A stretch of DNA of 64,000 bases from Anas platyrhynchos (taxonomy: Eukaryota > Chordata > Aves > Anseriformes > Anatidae), in NCBI RefSeq assembly GCF_047663525.1, contig NC_092588.1, forward strand, positions 143,738,001 through 143,802,000, in the 5' to 3' direction. This document shows positions 11,619-23,641 of this stretch, one piece after another. Made by a program: the position numbers and the translations under genes. The notes beneath the pieces were generated by a model. It did not search any database. It was not told where the DNA came from and was given only the letters and a program-made list of their open reading frames with translations. How positions within the stretch are numbered: the stretch's first letter is position 1; each line of letters starts with the position of its first letter.

Positions 11619-14600
11619 GTAATGTGCTGCTTTTCCAGATGCACTTCCACCCTAAAAGAATTTAAATTCACCATTGGAAGCTGTTCCTGGTCTGACCATA
11701 CCGTGTAAGCTTCTTAATCTTTTATGAAGGCACCAAACCTCAAATACCTCAAATGATATTGTGCCTCTGGGCTAGCAGCAACTTCTGTACATGGGAGCAG
11801 CTGAAAGATGGTTACAAACCATCTTTGCCATTTTTGTTAATCCTTTCAGATTAGGACTCAGCATAGCTTGGCTAAATTTGACTTTGCTCTAGCTTGTGAA
11901 AGCAAAGTAGCCTACCCACCGTGTCTTGAAGTGTGATCTATGAAATAACTTACATACAGTCCACTTACTGTGATCAGACACAATGCAAAAGGGAGCTTGC
12001 TACAGTGGCAAGGCACAGAAAATGCCTCGAAGTGTTGAGAAGAAGAAGTAACAGTTTCTGCTGCAGCCAGCCCATGCTCATGAGGGCACATCCATAAGCA
12101 GAAGTGCCCCCGTTACACTGATGCTGCTGAGAAGTAGATGTTTCTGGCTTTGTGGGGTCCTCAGACACCACCCTCTAAAAGCAATCAAAAGGTTGGACAT
12201 TATTGTTGTGGAACTTATGAGAAGGACTGAGAACAGCAGAAGGTGAAATATTTTTCCTTCTATCTCCAGGTGTATACTGGCTGAAAGAGCAAAGTAGGAA
12301 AAGCACAGGAGTATGGCTGATGTGTTTGAAGTCAGGTGCAAACTATGAAGGAGCAAACGAGCTAATGGCTACAGTGAAAACATTTAAAACCTCATTTAAC
12401 CTGACCATTTTTCTCTTATCAAAGACATGGAGAGATTCCAGAAGCAATTCACTGAAGAAAATTACCCCATCCAGAAGAAATACCCTAGGATTTGACAAGT
12501 ATCATCAGATGAGGACATTTCTAGACACTGTTTTGGAGGTAGACATTAACTACCTGAAATGAGTAAGTTGTTATTATTATATTTTTTATACTTCCCATTA
12601 CCACCTTGGAGCAGGATCAAAAATGCCAGAATATCACAAGAAAAGCTGGTCTTGCAGGGTTTTTGGCCAGTGCTTCAAGTCAGAGAGCTGGGAATTTTTG
12701 TGAGTGAAAGTTTCACTCATTCCTCATCTGTTGAGTTATGGGGATATATGTGAATGCCAAATAAACATTAACCTTCAGGTACTTGACCAAGCTCCAACTC
12801 TGAAAACTATGAAGACTACCTAAACCTTCTTCTGAGTATTCATTTTCTTTTAGTGGGGGGAGCCTGTAGAAAAAAGATGCATGGCTCCCCAAATATATGC
12901 AAATGACACTAGTTTCAAGCCTCAAACTCTTTTACAACGCCCTTTGAAGAATGCTTAAAATAAGTCTCCAGTGCATCTGGATAGGTTAGAAACCAGGACA
13001 GTTCAAAACATTCCTTCCTGTTCTGTTTCTAATAAGCTGTACTTTGGAATAACAATTAATTCAGTGCCGTGATTAGGTAATCTATGGAATCAGTGTATCA
13101 TTGCATTTTTGTTTGAACCATGACTGCAGGGAAACAAACCTTCATGGGCCAGGCCATAAGCCAGCTACCTGGCTTTAGGAAGAAACGTGCCTTGGGCTGG
13201 CTAACCTTAAAGCCCATACTTACACGGTTGCTTGCACACTTTTCTGAAACATCTGGTATTAACCACTGTCAGAGGAGAAACGAAATACTGTGGGTCATTA
13301 ATCAAATGTGGAAAGCACAATGTGATTAAGGTGCAAATGCTTCTTGTGCTAGGTCAGTTTTGTGACTACATTTTAAAAACTGAAAGACTCTCTCAAGTTC
13401 TGCAAAGCTCCTTCCCTTTTTCCACAGAGATGCAGGGAAGGCCAAACAGGTCCTGCCAGAGCTGCGCGCTCCCCGTGCCAGCAAAGCCCTCTTCTCCTCC
13501 CCCATCTCTGGTTCTCTGTCCACCTTGTTCCTCGGGTCTATCTTAGCTGTGGTAGCCAGCAGAATGAGAGCAAGGAGCCGATTTCTGAGAACAAGTCTAG
13601 AAACTAAAATCTTCTGCTTCCTGTTCTTGGTTCTAACTTGATTTGCCATGTAATCTTGGGAAGCCCTTTAGGGAGAGATCCTCATCGTATTAGGGTGTTA
13701 GGAGTGGGACTGCATTTCCGTTCAGCCTTCTCAGACCAGTTTATAGCCTCCATGTGACCATGTTTTAATATTTGAAAAATAAGTTAATATAACAGGAGTT
13801 TTACAGGGATTCAGAACCAAGGCCTGGTTACTTACAGAGCACATGTAGGAGGTAAAGCAGAGAAGGGAAACCTCTTGCCCAGGCACACACGCTGTGGCAG
13901 AGAGATGGGAGTAAGCCTCATCTTCTGAAGTCAAAGTTAGTCCACAGCCTTACTTCCAGACTCCCAGAAAGTGTCTGCAAGTTAATGAACCAGCGAGCTG
14001 TTTGTGCATTCCTGTCGTCTTAGCTCTCGATCTTGATACTTTTCTGCTGCATTAAGACAGCTTGACAGACCCGGTCTTGAAGCTGGAAACCAAATGAAGT
14101 CAGTGGTTGTGAACATTAGACAAATCTTACAACGCTCCCCTGTCACGACACAAAAAGGGAGCTGCCACTCACTGCTCAGGCAGCGCTGCCGTGCACATGG
14201 GTACAAACCACCAGTGCCAGTGTACAAAGGTAAATGCCACCTAACGTGGCTTCATCTACAAGGTGCAGACTCGAGATAGCTGCCTCGCAGAGCGATACAG
14301 GCGCCGCTACTGACAAAATAGACGTGCGTGTCCTGACAAAAGGATTGGTTTGTCTAAAAGCTGATGCCAGACTGCTTAATTGCCTTGGAGGCAAGGCTCT
14401 CAAAATCAGCAGAAATTCAAGCCATACCTGGATTAATAATGCAAATACGAAGGAATCACAACCCCCCTTTGGGGTTTAAAGCTCTCTGAAGCAGCAGTTT
14501 GGACTGAGTACGGACTTGCTGAAGTACTGGAGAGTAAATCCCAGGACAGCTCTTGCATGCTATGTCATAATCCTAAAAAAAATCCTCTGCCTAAGGGCAG

Positions 14601-15415
14601 ATCAAGAATGAGGTTGTGTTAGGAAGTTCCTGGAGGATGGCTTTCACCTGGCTGTACCAGGAGGGGAGTATGGAGCTGTCCCTGTGGCACTTCTCAGCTC
14701 TGTGCCCAGCTTAGTGAGGAAAACCTTGGGCTAGGACCCCTATGCTTTCCTACAGGAGATCTTCCTTGCTTTCCTTAGGAAAGAAAAATATGAACTGTTA
14801 TTCCACCCTTGGCAAAAAGGAGAAACTCCAGTATCAGGGCTGAATAAGCTTCTGCCGTGCTTGTAGTCTACAGGCTTGCTTTTTGTTATGGTTCAGCTGC
14901 AGCCAAAGCACACCTGAGACTCTCAATTATTGTAATTAATATTATGGCAATGCCCCAAGCAGAAATTAGGTCCCCACTGAATGGTTTGCTGCCCTAATGC
15001 ATACAAGGATGCAGTTCCTGGCCTTAATGGCTTGCAAGTTAAAAGGAGAAACAATGGTCATGTTTGTGGGATATAATAGCAGGGACAAATCAAGGGAGGG
15101 GGTGATGAGAGATGCATGGCTTGTTAGCTCCATTTCTTTCTGACTCGTTTGCTTTAATTATATTACATAAACCTGCATTCAGGGGACGTCAGGGGGAAAA
15201 TATTGCTGAAACAGGAGACAGGAGGGAATATTGGAATAGGAGGAAAGATGGGGGCAATTATGGCCTGTGGTGCACTCAGGACTCTGAATGAGATGTGGAG
15301 AGAGGGAATACAAAAGAGCAAAAAGCGAGCAAGAGGAAAAGCTGAGCTCACTCATTCAACAGCAACAGGGCAGGAAACTGATGGCTTCTCTCTTCTGCTA
15401 CGAACTCGGTTCCTT

Positions 15416-15437
15416 AAAAAAAAAAAAAAAAAAAAAA
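15416..15437. repeat. A22 homopolymer
   Basis: Twenty-two consecutive A. I saw no clear target-site duplication or processed gene copy beside it, so it is reported only as a mononucleotide repeat. Confidence 0.9.
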
Positions 15438-15734
15438 GCTGGGTACCAGCCTTTCTGATTTCCTTCTTCACACAGAAGGGACCTGTTCTGGCTCTTTTAC
15501 TCGTCTGGGAAAAGGACTGGCCAGGGAACTGTGCAGCTTGCCTTCCCTGAGCAGCTCCCACAGAGCCCTGAGCCAGACTAACCTCGAGAGTGCTGTCAGA
15601 GCTGGTACAGGTGATTTTGGTGAAGACCATCACAGATTACCTCTGGGCAGAGCAGCCAGGCCTTCTTCTAACCCAAAAGCCAAGCCAGCCTGAATAAGCC
15701 CAAATCTTTCCAAAACGAAGAGAACCAGAGCACC

Positions 15735-15777
15735 AAAATAAATAAATAAATAAAATAATAATAATAATAAAAAAAAA
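15735..15777. repeat. (AAAT)n and (AAT)n microsatellite
   Basis: Several AAAT units run into AAT units and end in an A run. It is an ordinary A-rich microsatellite. Confidence 0.9.
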
Positions 15778-18117
15778 TCTTTCTACCCAGTTAATTAACT
15801 GCCCATCTTTGTTTTCCAGGCCCCAAAGCTCCTGCTGTCTCAAAGCCACAAGTGCTGCTGGCTCTTTTCTTCCATGACCAACACTTTGCTCCACTGCCTG
15901 ATGCTTTAAATGTACTAGGGAATGCAGGCATGGTGCTAACATCACAACTGCTGTTCGTGTACAGGCTCACTGCCCAGTCAAGACATACCTATCCTTCTCC
16001 AGGGACAACAATCCACTGCAAACCATCTTCAGAGAAGTATTCTTTTCATCTGCTTCTTTTTTCACCCTCCTAGGATTTCAAGGTATCCTTTCATCCTGAA
16101 CAGGTGGCAAGCATCACTTGTTATTTTGCTCTGTACATCACTTTTACATAGTGAAGTTCATTTCCATGAGTCCATATGGTTTCCTAGCTACAGTTCCCTC
16201 TGTTAAGTGGCTATGAGACAGTTCCAGCTTCTTCCCAGAATATGGCTCAGCTGAGTGTCTGATGCTCCAGCTCAGAGTTTGAGTTTTGAAACCTTTTAGC
16301 AGTGTCCCTTTTTGAGATCCACTTGGTGGCTCTCACCACGCTGAATAGTGCTTTACAAGGCTTAGTGTCAAACCACACAAAAGCACGCAAATAGCTTCCT
16401 AGTTTTATCGGGATTTTATTGACAAATGGTTTCCAGAACTTATTTCTGACCCTCGTCTTATAGCAAACAATGGTGCCTCCTTAAGCCAAAGTTTACCCTA
16501 CATTAAGTATTGCCTGTAGCTACAAATCTAAAATAGACATAAAAAAAATAGAAATGAGCTAATTTGCCAGTGTTTCTGTATTTAAACTGTCTTCTCCTTT
16601 GAAGTAAATCCACAGGTATTTCACGATGCTGGCTTCCAGAGAACACAAGTATTTCCCCAGATAATTATCCCTTGGAAACTTCTGCACTAACTCCTTTTTA
16701 AAACAAAACAGGCAGAGTGGCAAGACTATCAAGAGAAAGAAAGATCAGAAGTGTTACAAGCTCAACAGCAAGGAACTAACAAAATCATGCAGGGCAAGAA
16801 TTGAGGCTCCCAAATAAACCACTCACCAGAGCCGTAGCTGCTTTGTCTTTGTGGGTCATGTAAATCTGAAATGTTTGGGTTATAATGGACATCATGCACC
16901 TCAACAGCTCGATGCATACCTTGTAGGGTAGATACTAAGTTTGCTGCACACACACCGGAGCAGGAGAGAAGATCTGCCTTTGCACAGGGCACACAGGAAA
17001 ATATTCTGGACACTGGCAGCCCAGCTAGCTACGTGCATTTGCCTATATAGTGGGGTCTAAAATAGAATAATAATTATTATTGTAATTGCTCTACTATATT
17101 AACTTATAATACTATTTATCTTAATCATTTATGTTATAAATTGGTTTTGCCTTCTGGGCATAGGTCTGGGAGTCCCAGAGAAATGTGTGAAATTCTCAAG
17201 GTCTGCTTAGATAAGCAAGAGAGAATTACATAGCTGAGGAAATGTGGTCAGAAGCCAGGTTGGTTAAGAGATTGGTAACTTCCTCCTTGTGCCCGCTGCC
17301 CCAGCAGTGACACCGGGTCTGACTGGAAGGGAAAGGACTCTTTCCCACTGCTCGCTGAATGGGCAGGAGTGCCGTGACACGACAAATCGACTTTCACTTC
17401 CTTCAACAAACAAGTCAAATCCCAGTATGCATAAAAACAACCCCGTACCTGGCAGGGGTTCTCTTCTCCCCTGCAGCTGGTGTTGCAGTTGGTGGTGGTG
17501 TTGCTTACAAAGATGAGATAAAAATACATCAGCCTTGCTGCAGGAAGCGCGTTGGCACTGTCTCAGCTTCAGACCATGGCCGGAGCTCATAGGGTCAGGG
17601 CAAGTCATTCAGCTCTCCCTCTCAGGAGCAAAACAGCAACCAGCAGGCAGCCAAGACCATCAGTCATCCCACAGGAGTGAGCACCCAGCCCTGGACTCTC
17701 CCAGAGGTGGGATTAAATTTCTCCCTGCTGCAGGGAGCGGGTAAAAGGTCCTGAGATGAACTCTCCAGCTTGCTCCTCGCTTCAGCTCATTAACTTACTT
17801 CATTCTGCATTCGATGCTCAATCTGGAGCTTGCACGTGCAAGAGAAAGTGATGGATAAGCCCGGAGCACAGGACCAGTTTCCTCTATGGTGTTTAAAACA
17901 GATCCCATGAACATGGAAGTAGGACTGGGTTCCTTGGATGTTCTCTGATTTGAATGTGAAGTTAAGGGAAGAGTAACCTGCTGGTCCACATTGGTGCTGT
18001 TCTACTTAAGTCAAGGAAGAACCTGGTATTTTAATTCCAGTCATGTCTTCCAGCCTCTTAACCTTCTTAATGGCCCTTTACTAACATGTGTCATAATTTT
18101 CACACCCTGTGGTCATG

Positions 18118-18262
18118 CCCCATCCTTGGGAGTGTTCAAGATCAGGTTGGATGGAGCCTTAAACAACCTGATCTGGTGGAAAATGTCCATGCCCAGGACA
18201 ATAGGATTGGAACTCTAAAGGTCCCTTCCAACCCAAACCACTCTAAGGTTCCATATTTTATG
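18118..18262 (+). mobile_element. CR1 LINE 3' end fragment
   Basis: The segment follows the CR1 3' region in order: a GTGTTCAAGA-like block, GGTTGGATGGAGCCTT, CAACCTGATCTGGTGG, and GGTCCCTTCCAACCCAAACC, then a decayed form of the terminal ATTCTATG repeat. CR1 is the dominant LINE of birds and its copies are usually cut short at the 5' end, as here. The copy reads left to right, keeps only about 145 bp of 3' untranslated sequence, and codes for nothing. The 5' limit is uncertain by a few tens of bases. Confidence 0.85.
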
Positions 18263-18782
18263 TTAACTCTGAATATTTTCTGACGAAAAGAGGTCCACAG
18301 CCTTAATTTTCATCACACTGTTGTCCCCTGGCACAGCTCCAGAAATGTATGTGTAATTTGTAACCCCACATGCATACTGATTACTGATTCTGGATTTAAA
18401 ACTGAGATAAGAAATACACTTTCTTTCCACCCTTAAATAGGGATTTAGAAACTTGTTTGTGCTACCTGCCTTGGCTGGTATATGGTTGGAATGTGAGTCT
18501 TATGTCTCTCGAGACAATGTCTGCTTTTGATATGGTTGCTAAATCCAGTTCTTTTCCTTGTTAAATTTGGCTACCTCAATGGAGCAATCCACCCTCCCAC
18601 AGACCAGAAAGGCTGGTTACATTTTTCAGGCAGTTCTCTTTTGGGATGATCAGGTTACAGCAAATGTATCAGCAATTATACAAATAAAAATATACTTCAA
18701 GGGCCTGGGATTTTTTAAGGCAGCAATCCTAATTCTAATTCAGTTATAGAGAAGACAGAGATACTTTCTAGAGGTCAACAGC

Positions 18783-19062
18783 AAAAGAGGCAACAGAGAT
18801 GAACTGCAAGAAGGAAATGCCAAATAGGAAAAAAAAAATAATAATAATAAAAAAAATAGTCCTCATTACGAGGGTGGCCAAACATCAGAAAAGATGTCCA
18901 AAGATAAGTTGTCCAAGTCTCTTGAGGCAGAGACTCAAAACTCAACCAGACAAAGCCCTGAGCAACCCGATCTAATACTGAACTAGTCTTGTTCTGAGCA
19001 GAGGATTAGGCTAGATGACCTCCAGAAATCCTTTCTAACCTAAATTATGCTTTGTTTCTATA
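18783..19062 (+). mobile_element. CR1 LINE 3' fragment, older subfamily
   Basis: This stretch matches a CR1 3' end of a different subfamily from the copy at 18.1 kb. Seen in order are GAACTGCAAGAAGGAAAT, GAGGGTGGCCAAACATC, GACAAAGCCCTGAGCAACC, TAGATGACCTCCAGAAATCC and TTTCTAACCTAAATTATG. The copy is diverged and truncated at the 5' end. Where the family normally has a short A-rich segment before the GAGGGTGG block, this copy carries an expanded A/AAT microsatellite (18829-18857). It lies in the same orientation as the copy 520 bp to the left. Confidence 0.85.
18829..18857. repeat. A/(AAT)n microsatellite inside CR1
   Basis: An A run, several AAT units and a second A run sit inside the CR1 copy at 18783-19062. 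It probably grew by slippage from the element's own A-rich segment. Confidence 0.8.
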
Positions 19063-20213
19063 AAAAAACCTTATAACTCATTGTCAAACCAGACACAAGG
19101 TGACAGGCATACCACAACTTGCACGAGGAACAAAAAATACTATAATAATTTTCATTATTTCAAGTAGTTTTGCCAATATAGGAATATAGGCTATGTATTT
19201 CATATTTATTGTAAAGTTATTTTGTCTTCACTAGCTGTGAGTTTCTGGGATGCTGTGACTGCCTATGCCTGAGGCTCCTGAGATCCAGCAGCTTTCCAGC
19301 AAAGCCAAGACCTTTGCTAAGTTCTTGCCACCAAATATCAGAATAATTTATCAGCTGTCTCACACCAGTTACAGAAGACGCTCCCAAAGGATATCTTCAT
19401 GTTTGTCTTTCATTCTGGGATGCATAAATCCCTATCTAATCAATCTCAGAAGCTGTGAGGCTGGCAATTCACCGTGCTGCTTTTGTTCAGCCTTCCAATG
19501 ATATGTCTGGTGAGGAGAACATTTCGCTTGCATACGCCCAGGAATGGTGACCGCCTCCATGAAGGAAACCTGGAGAATAATGGCCACATTCTTCTTGATT
19601 AGCAGAGTAAAGAGTAACTCTGTAACATACCCTGCAGCTATGATAAAAGAGATATAACTGGAGATGAAATAATAGAACTCAAATTCTGTGGAGAAGTAAA
19701 GACGCTACGATCATTTTTCTCTCTCTCTGGGGCATGCTTCAGAAGTGGGGCTGGACCAAATATGTGGAATAATTCAGGCTTGGACTGACAAGTAATCACA
19801 AATTTAAGAGTTCAATATGTGAAGTAATTTCAAACCTACTCCAAAAAAAGACAGGTTTGGGAGGGGTTTCTTTTTTGGAAAATATTTATCTGTAGCCAAG
19901 TCTAAGTCACGCATTATGTCTAACTCGATAGCTACCATAGCTATAGTCAGGGCAGAGGAACAGGCATGTCTGGAGGTCAATTTGCTTCCTTCAAGGACAT
20001 GCATTTAAGACAGTGATGCATATACCTGGGTCAGATGAATACCACCCCAAGGCTTCTGTTTCATAATGTTGAAAATTAAATATTTACCTTTGGAAATTAG
20101 AAAAAAATGTTAAAAAATAATAAAATAAATGAGGGCCGTTACTTTCAAGTAGAAAGTAATTTTGATTAATAATTACAAAGTTGCAAAATTAAACATTTTG
20201 CTTTATTTCAGGG

Positions 20214-20243
<30 letters not shown>
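20214..20243. repeat. A30 homopolymer
   Basis: Thirty consecutive A, the longest homopolymer in the window. The upstream sequence is AT-rich and shows no gene-derived body or target-site duplication that I could see, so a retroposed poly(A) tail is possible but unsupported. Confidence 0.9.
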
Positions 20244-20245
<2 letters not shown>

Positions 20246-21192
20246 AACTTCAAACTTTTTTTCCATTCTTTTTTGGTCCGAAAAAAAATCATTGATTTCC
20301 ATTCTACAGGTCCAGTACCGCATACATTGTAGTAGGGTGGAGTCAGTATTTGTGAAGCAAAACAAAAAGCTTTTTAAGTAGGAAACGTGGTTGTTAACAA
20401 GCTGCAGAATGTGATTTTTAAATTATTATTATTATTGCTTTATTTATCAAATTAGCGTTTCCCTCAAAAGCCTGTGATTACAAATATTTCATACATTTTA
20501 AGAAAGCGATTATCCTCTTGAAACAGAATATGTGACAGTTTGGTATTTTTTTTTCACTGATTTATGATCCTATTTAATATTTAAGAGTCATCCAGTCAAG
20601 GAAAACAGCATGTGAAAGTACAAACACACGACATGGATAAATATGCTGAAATGCTCAAAGGAAGCTCTTTCTAACAGCCAAAGGACTGAATGTTATTTTT
20701 GCAAGATATTCCACAAAGAAAGAACTGAAAAAGTAAAACCAAACACGTTAAAATCTCAATTCAGAATTTTCCCCTCTCCAAAAAAATAATGCTAAATCCA
20801 CAACAAACAGTTCAGCCAGCTCAAAACTCAGCTGGGGTCTGATCCAGCCATTATTTTGGTGCTTGAAATCAAAAGGGATTTGATGGGAATGAATAATAGA
20901 TTATTTTCTTCACGTTTTTAATTGGGTGACTTCTTCCCTTAAAGGGTTCCTAATTTTTCACACATGTCTCCAAATATCCTCTGCCAATACTAAATTCTGC
21001 TCAGATGGATTTTCTGTTAGAGAAAAATTTGGCAGTTACGACTCTTTGGCTGCAATCCAGTAAATGCAAGTAGGAGGAGCCTTCAAGTTGAAATGTTTTG
21101 TGTAGATAGTGTGTTACTTCTTTGTGCATCCAGATTTACACATTCTTGGAATAAATAAAGTCATGAACTTTTGTTTAGTTTCTTTTGACATT

Positions 21193-21262
21193 AAAAAAAA
21201 AAAAGAAAGGAAGAAAAAAGAAAGAAAAAAAAAAAAAAGGAAAAAAAAAAAAGAACAAGAGA
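21193..21262. repeat. 70-nt A-rich purine tract
   Basis: About 70 nt are almost entirely A with scattered G and a single C near the right end. It is low-complexity sequence. The lysine-rich frame it produces is an artefact. Confidence 0.9.
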
Positions 21263-21556
21263 AGTATCAGTAACACAGAATCATTAACAATTCTTTCTCT
21301 GGTCTTCAGTCTACCAGAAGTTAACTGTCTTTCTCTCTTTGTCCATGTTGTTAGCGTATACAATCTGATGCAGGCATTTTTAGAAATTAAAAGTGATTCA
21401 GTCAGATGGCTTGAGTTATCCATAGTCTTCTTAGGAAGGATCAATCTTATTAAGCAGGTGAATGCCTTAAGATATTACGTCCTCTTTAGATATTCCCTCT
21501 TTTAATCTTCTGAAAAGGGATTTGAAAGAAAGAGATACCATTTGTTAAATTTACTT

Positions 21557-21576
21557 AAAAAAAAAAAAAAAAAAAA
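21557..21576. repeat. A20 homopolymer
   Basis: Twenty consecutive A, 300 bp right of the A-rich purine tract. Confidence 0.9.
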
Positions 21577-21989
21577 GGCTTTGGGTGAATAAATTACAGA
21601 CACTCAAATCAGAAGGAAAATTGAGATTTCCAAGTTTGTAGATGAATATTTAAGTATGCCAATAACGAGCAGTTGAAATAGTACAGCTGAGCACAGTAAT
21701 GCAGCTTTAAAAGGCCCCAAATGGTGACATTCAGATTCCATGATTTTGAGTTATTTTTGCTACAGATTTAAACAAAACCTATCTTCTTATTCCAGTTTGC
21801 TGAAAAAAAAATAAGGACTTGAAGAATGGGTTGTACCTTGCCACTGATGCCTCTTTTGTACGACATCAGAGGGATGATAGAGGCTTATGGCTAGAAAGTT
21901 CCCATATATAATTTCTGTTAGAGGGACAACAGCTTGTATGTTTGAGTTATTGATGACATGCTCATTATAAAAATCTACATAAATTATTT

Positions 21990-22020
21990 CTTCTCTCTCT
22001 CTCTCTTTTTTTTTTTTTTT
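21990..22020. repeat. (CT)n followed by T15
   Basis: A short CT repeat runs into 15 T. It looks like a splice-acceptor pyrimidine tract, but no AG with a plausible exon follows directly. Confidence 0.8.
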
Positions 22021-22164
22021 CTCCTTGCAAGTTTGGGTTTATTGGGTAGTTACTAAGATTAGCAAACATTTCCCAATCTAAAGGGTAATTCGCAGGAAGT
22101 TCTGGCATTTTTATATATATCCAAGTTTACAGGGGAAAAAGTCATATAATTTGTAAATTCCCAT

Positions 22165-22263
22165 AAAAAAAAAAAAAAAAAAAAAAAAAAGTCATGTCAA
22201 TAGAAATACATCATTTTGTTAAAATAATAATGAAAAAAACAAAGGCTTTTTTTTTTTTTTTTT
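22165..22263. repeat. A26 and T17 tracts facing each other
   Basis: An A26 run (22165-22190) is followed 56 bp later by a T17 run (22247-22263). The two could pair as a 17-bp A:T stem. The order is that of two simple tracts; no element lies between them that I recognise. Confidence 0.85.
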
Positions 22264-23615
22264 AATAAGAGCTTTTCTGAAAGAGGAGTAATAGATGAGA
22301 AACATTCCACTCCAAAAGCTCTGCAATGTGCCTTAACCAAATTTCCTTTTACATAACCATGAATATTTCCAATACAAATATCCACCTAGACTTACTCCCA
22401 CTGATGAACGAGCAGTTTCAAAATGGAAAACATTTATTTACAAAATGTTTGCCTGCTCCTTTGTGCCACCTTGGCAGCGTAAAAAAGGCCATATAAGAAT
22501 AGAAGAACTTCAGTCTTCCCCCAGTTTTCACAACTGCTAATTTTTACTTGGGCTCAAGTGTTAATAAATGAGCAGGAGATAAGACAACAAGGAATGTCTG
22601 AGGAACAAACTTACACAGTCCTTGTCCCCATCCATAAGACATTCAGCTACACACTTTCTCTACTCTTTGGCACTATTTCCACTGGGATAAAATAACTTGG
22701 TAAATCTGCAGAAGCACCCTTGTTGTGGTGGTGAGGTCTCTCCTTGGTTATCTGAGCTTTCACTGCTTGTGTTTTTGCATTGATGACCTGCACACACACA
22801 GCACCATGAACCCCACCCACTCACAGACAATAGCATTGTCCAAGGGAAGAGTTATTATTCACTGCTTTCCTTAGTGCTTCTAGTGTAAAATACAATATTT
22901 TAGGGTTCTTTCATGGCTTAGTTTAATAAAATATAATTATACTCACATCAGGTTGGTGGGGTTTTTTGCATTAGTGAGAGTGGTTAAGAAGAATGTAGGA
23001 AATTGGACCTGGGTGTAAAGATAGCTGATAATTATGCCTGGTAGTAAAAACCAGAGAAGCACAGGATTTCATTACATAGACCTGTACAGCACATTTCATA
23101 TTCCTTGACTCACGACGCCTTTGTTACAGGTACTGGCTTTTTTTTTTTTTTTATTGGTTTTGGACAGGCTCCAGAGTCATGGGTTTACAGATTATTTGAA
23201 TGCACTGAGATATTTTAATTGGCTAAAATGCAAACATTTTACATTTAGTGAAGGATAACTTTGGAGCCTGACTTTCCACTGCCTTGTACTGTACATAGCC
23301 TTTACTTTACAGTAGAAGAAAGGTCTCAAAGTGCGGTTTGGCAGCCCACTGCTCGTGGCCTTTCCATGACATTAGTCCCGCAGAGCTTTGAGAAATGTTC
23401 TCCAGTGTGACTGGTCCTGCTCTAGCTCTTCTCTACTGTCCCAGCATGATGATGGTGCTCATAGTTAATGCAACTGGGCTGCAGGGCTTTTCCCAGTCAT
23501 TAGGTGCACCCGTGGTCATCTCCAAATTGAGTAACCAGTCTTTGCAACCTGTTAGTGAAAAGATACCTGTTGCCAGATTATGATGGATTACAGATTTTTT
23601 TCCCCTTTTTTTATC

Positions 23616-23641
23616 TTTTTTTTTTTTTTTTTTTTTTTTTT
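23616..23641. repeat. T26 homopolymer
   Basis: Twenty-six consecutive T, preceded by other T and C runs from about 23595. Confidence 0.9.

Larger units (their letters stand above)
1..18117. other. AT-rich non-coding DNA, no gene seen
   Basis: No reading frame here looks like a real exon. The longest open stretches (minus 2857-3327, minus 5160-5675, minus 6215-6670) have no recognisable domain, do not fit an acceptor-exon-donor pattern, and often have an open frame on the opposite strand too. The stretch holds simple repeats near 9.35, 10.05, 15.42 and 15.74 kb and two short hairpins at 10.9 and 11.6 kb, listed separately. The rest is unique sequence with no transposon that I recognise. It most likely lies between genes, upstream of the CpG-island promoter at 31.4 kb, but an intron of a leftward gene cannot be excluded. 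Confidence 0.6.

Noticed and set aside
21185..21505. 106-codon plus-strand frame starting with a lysine-rich segment
   Set aside because: The lysines come from the A-rich purine tract and the rest has no domain character.
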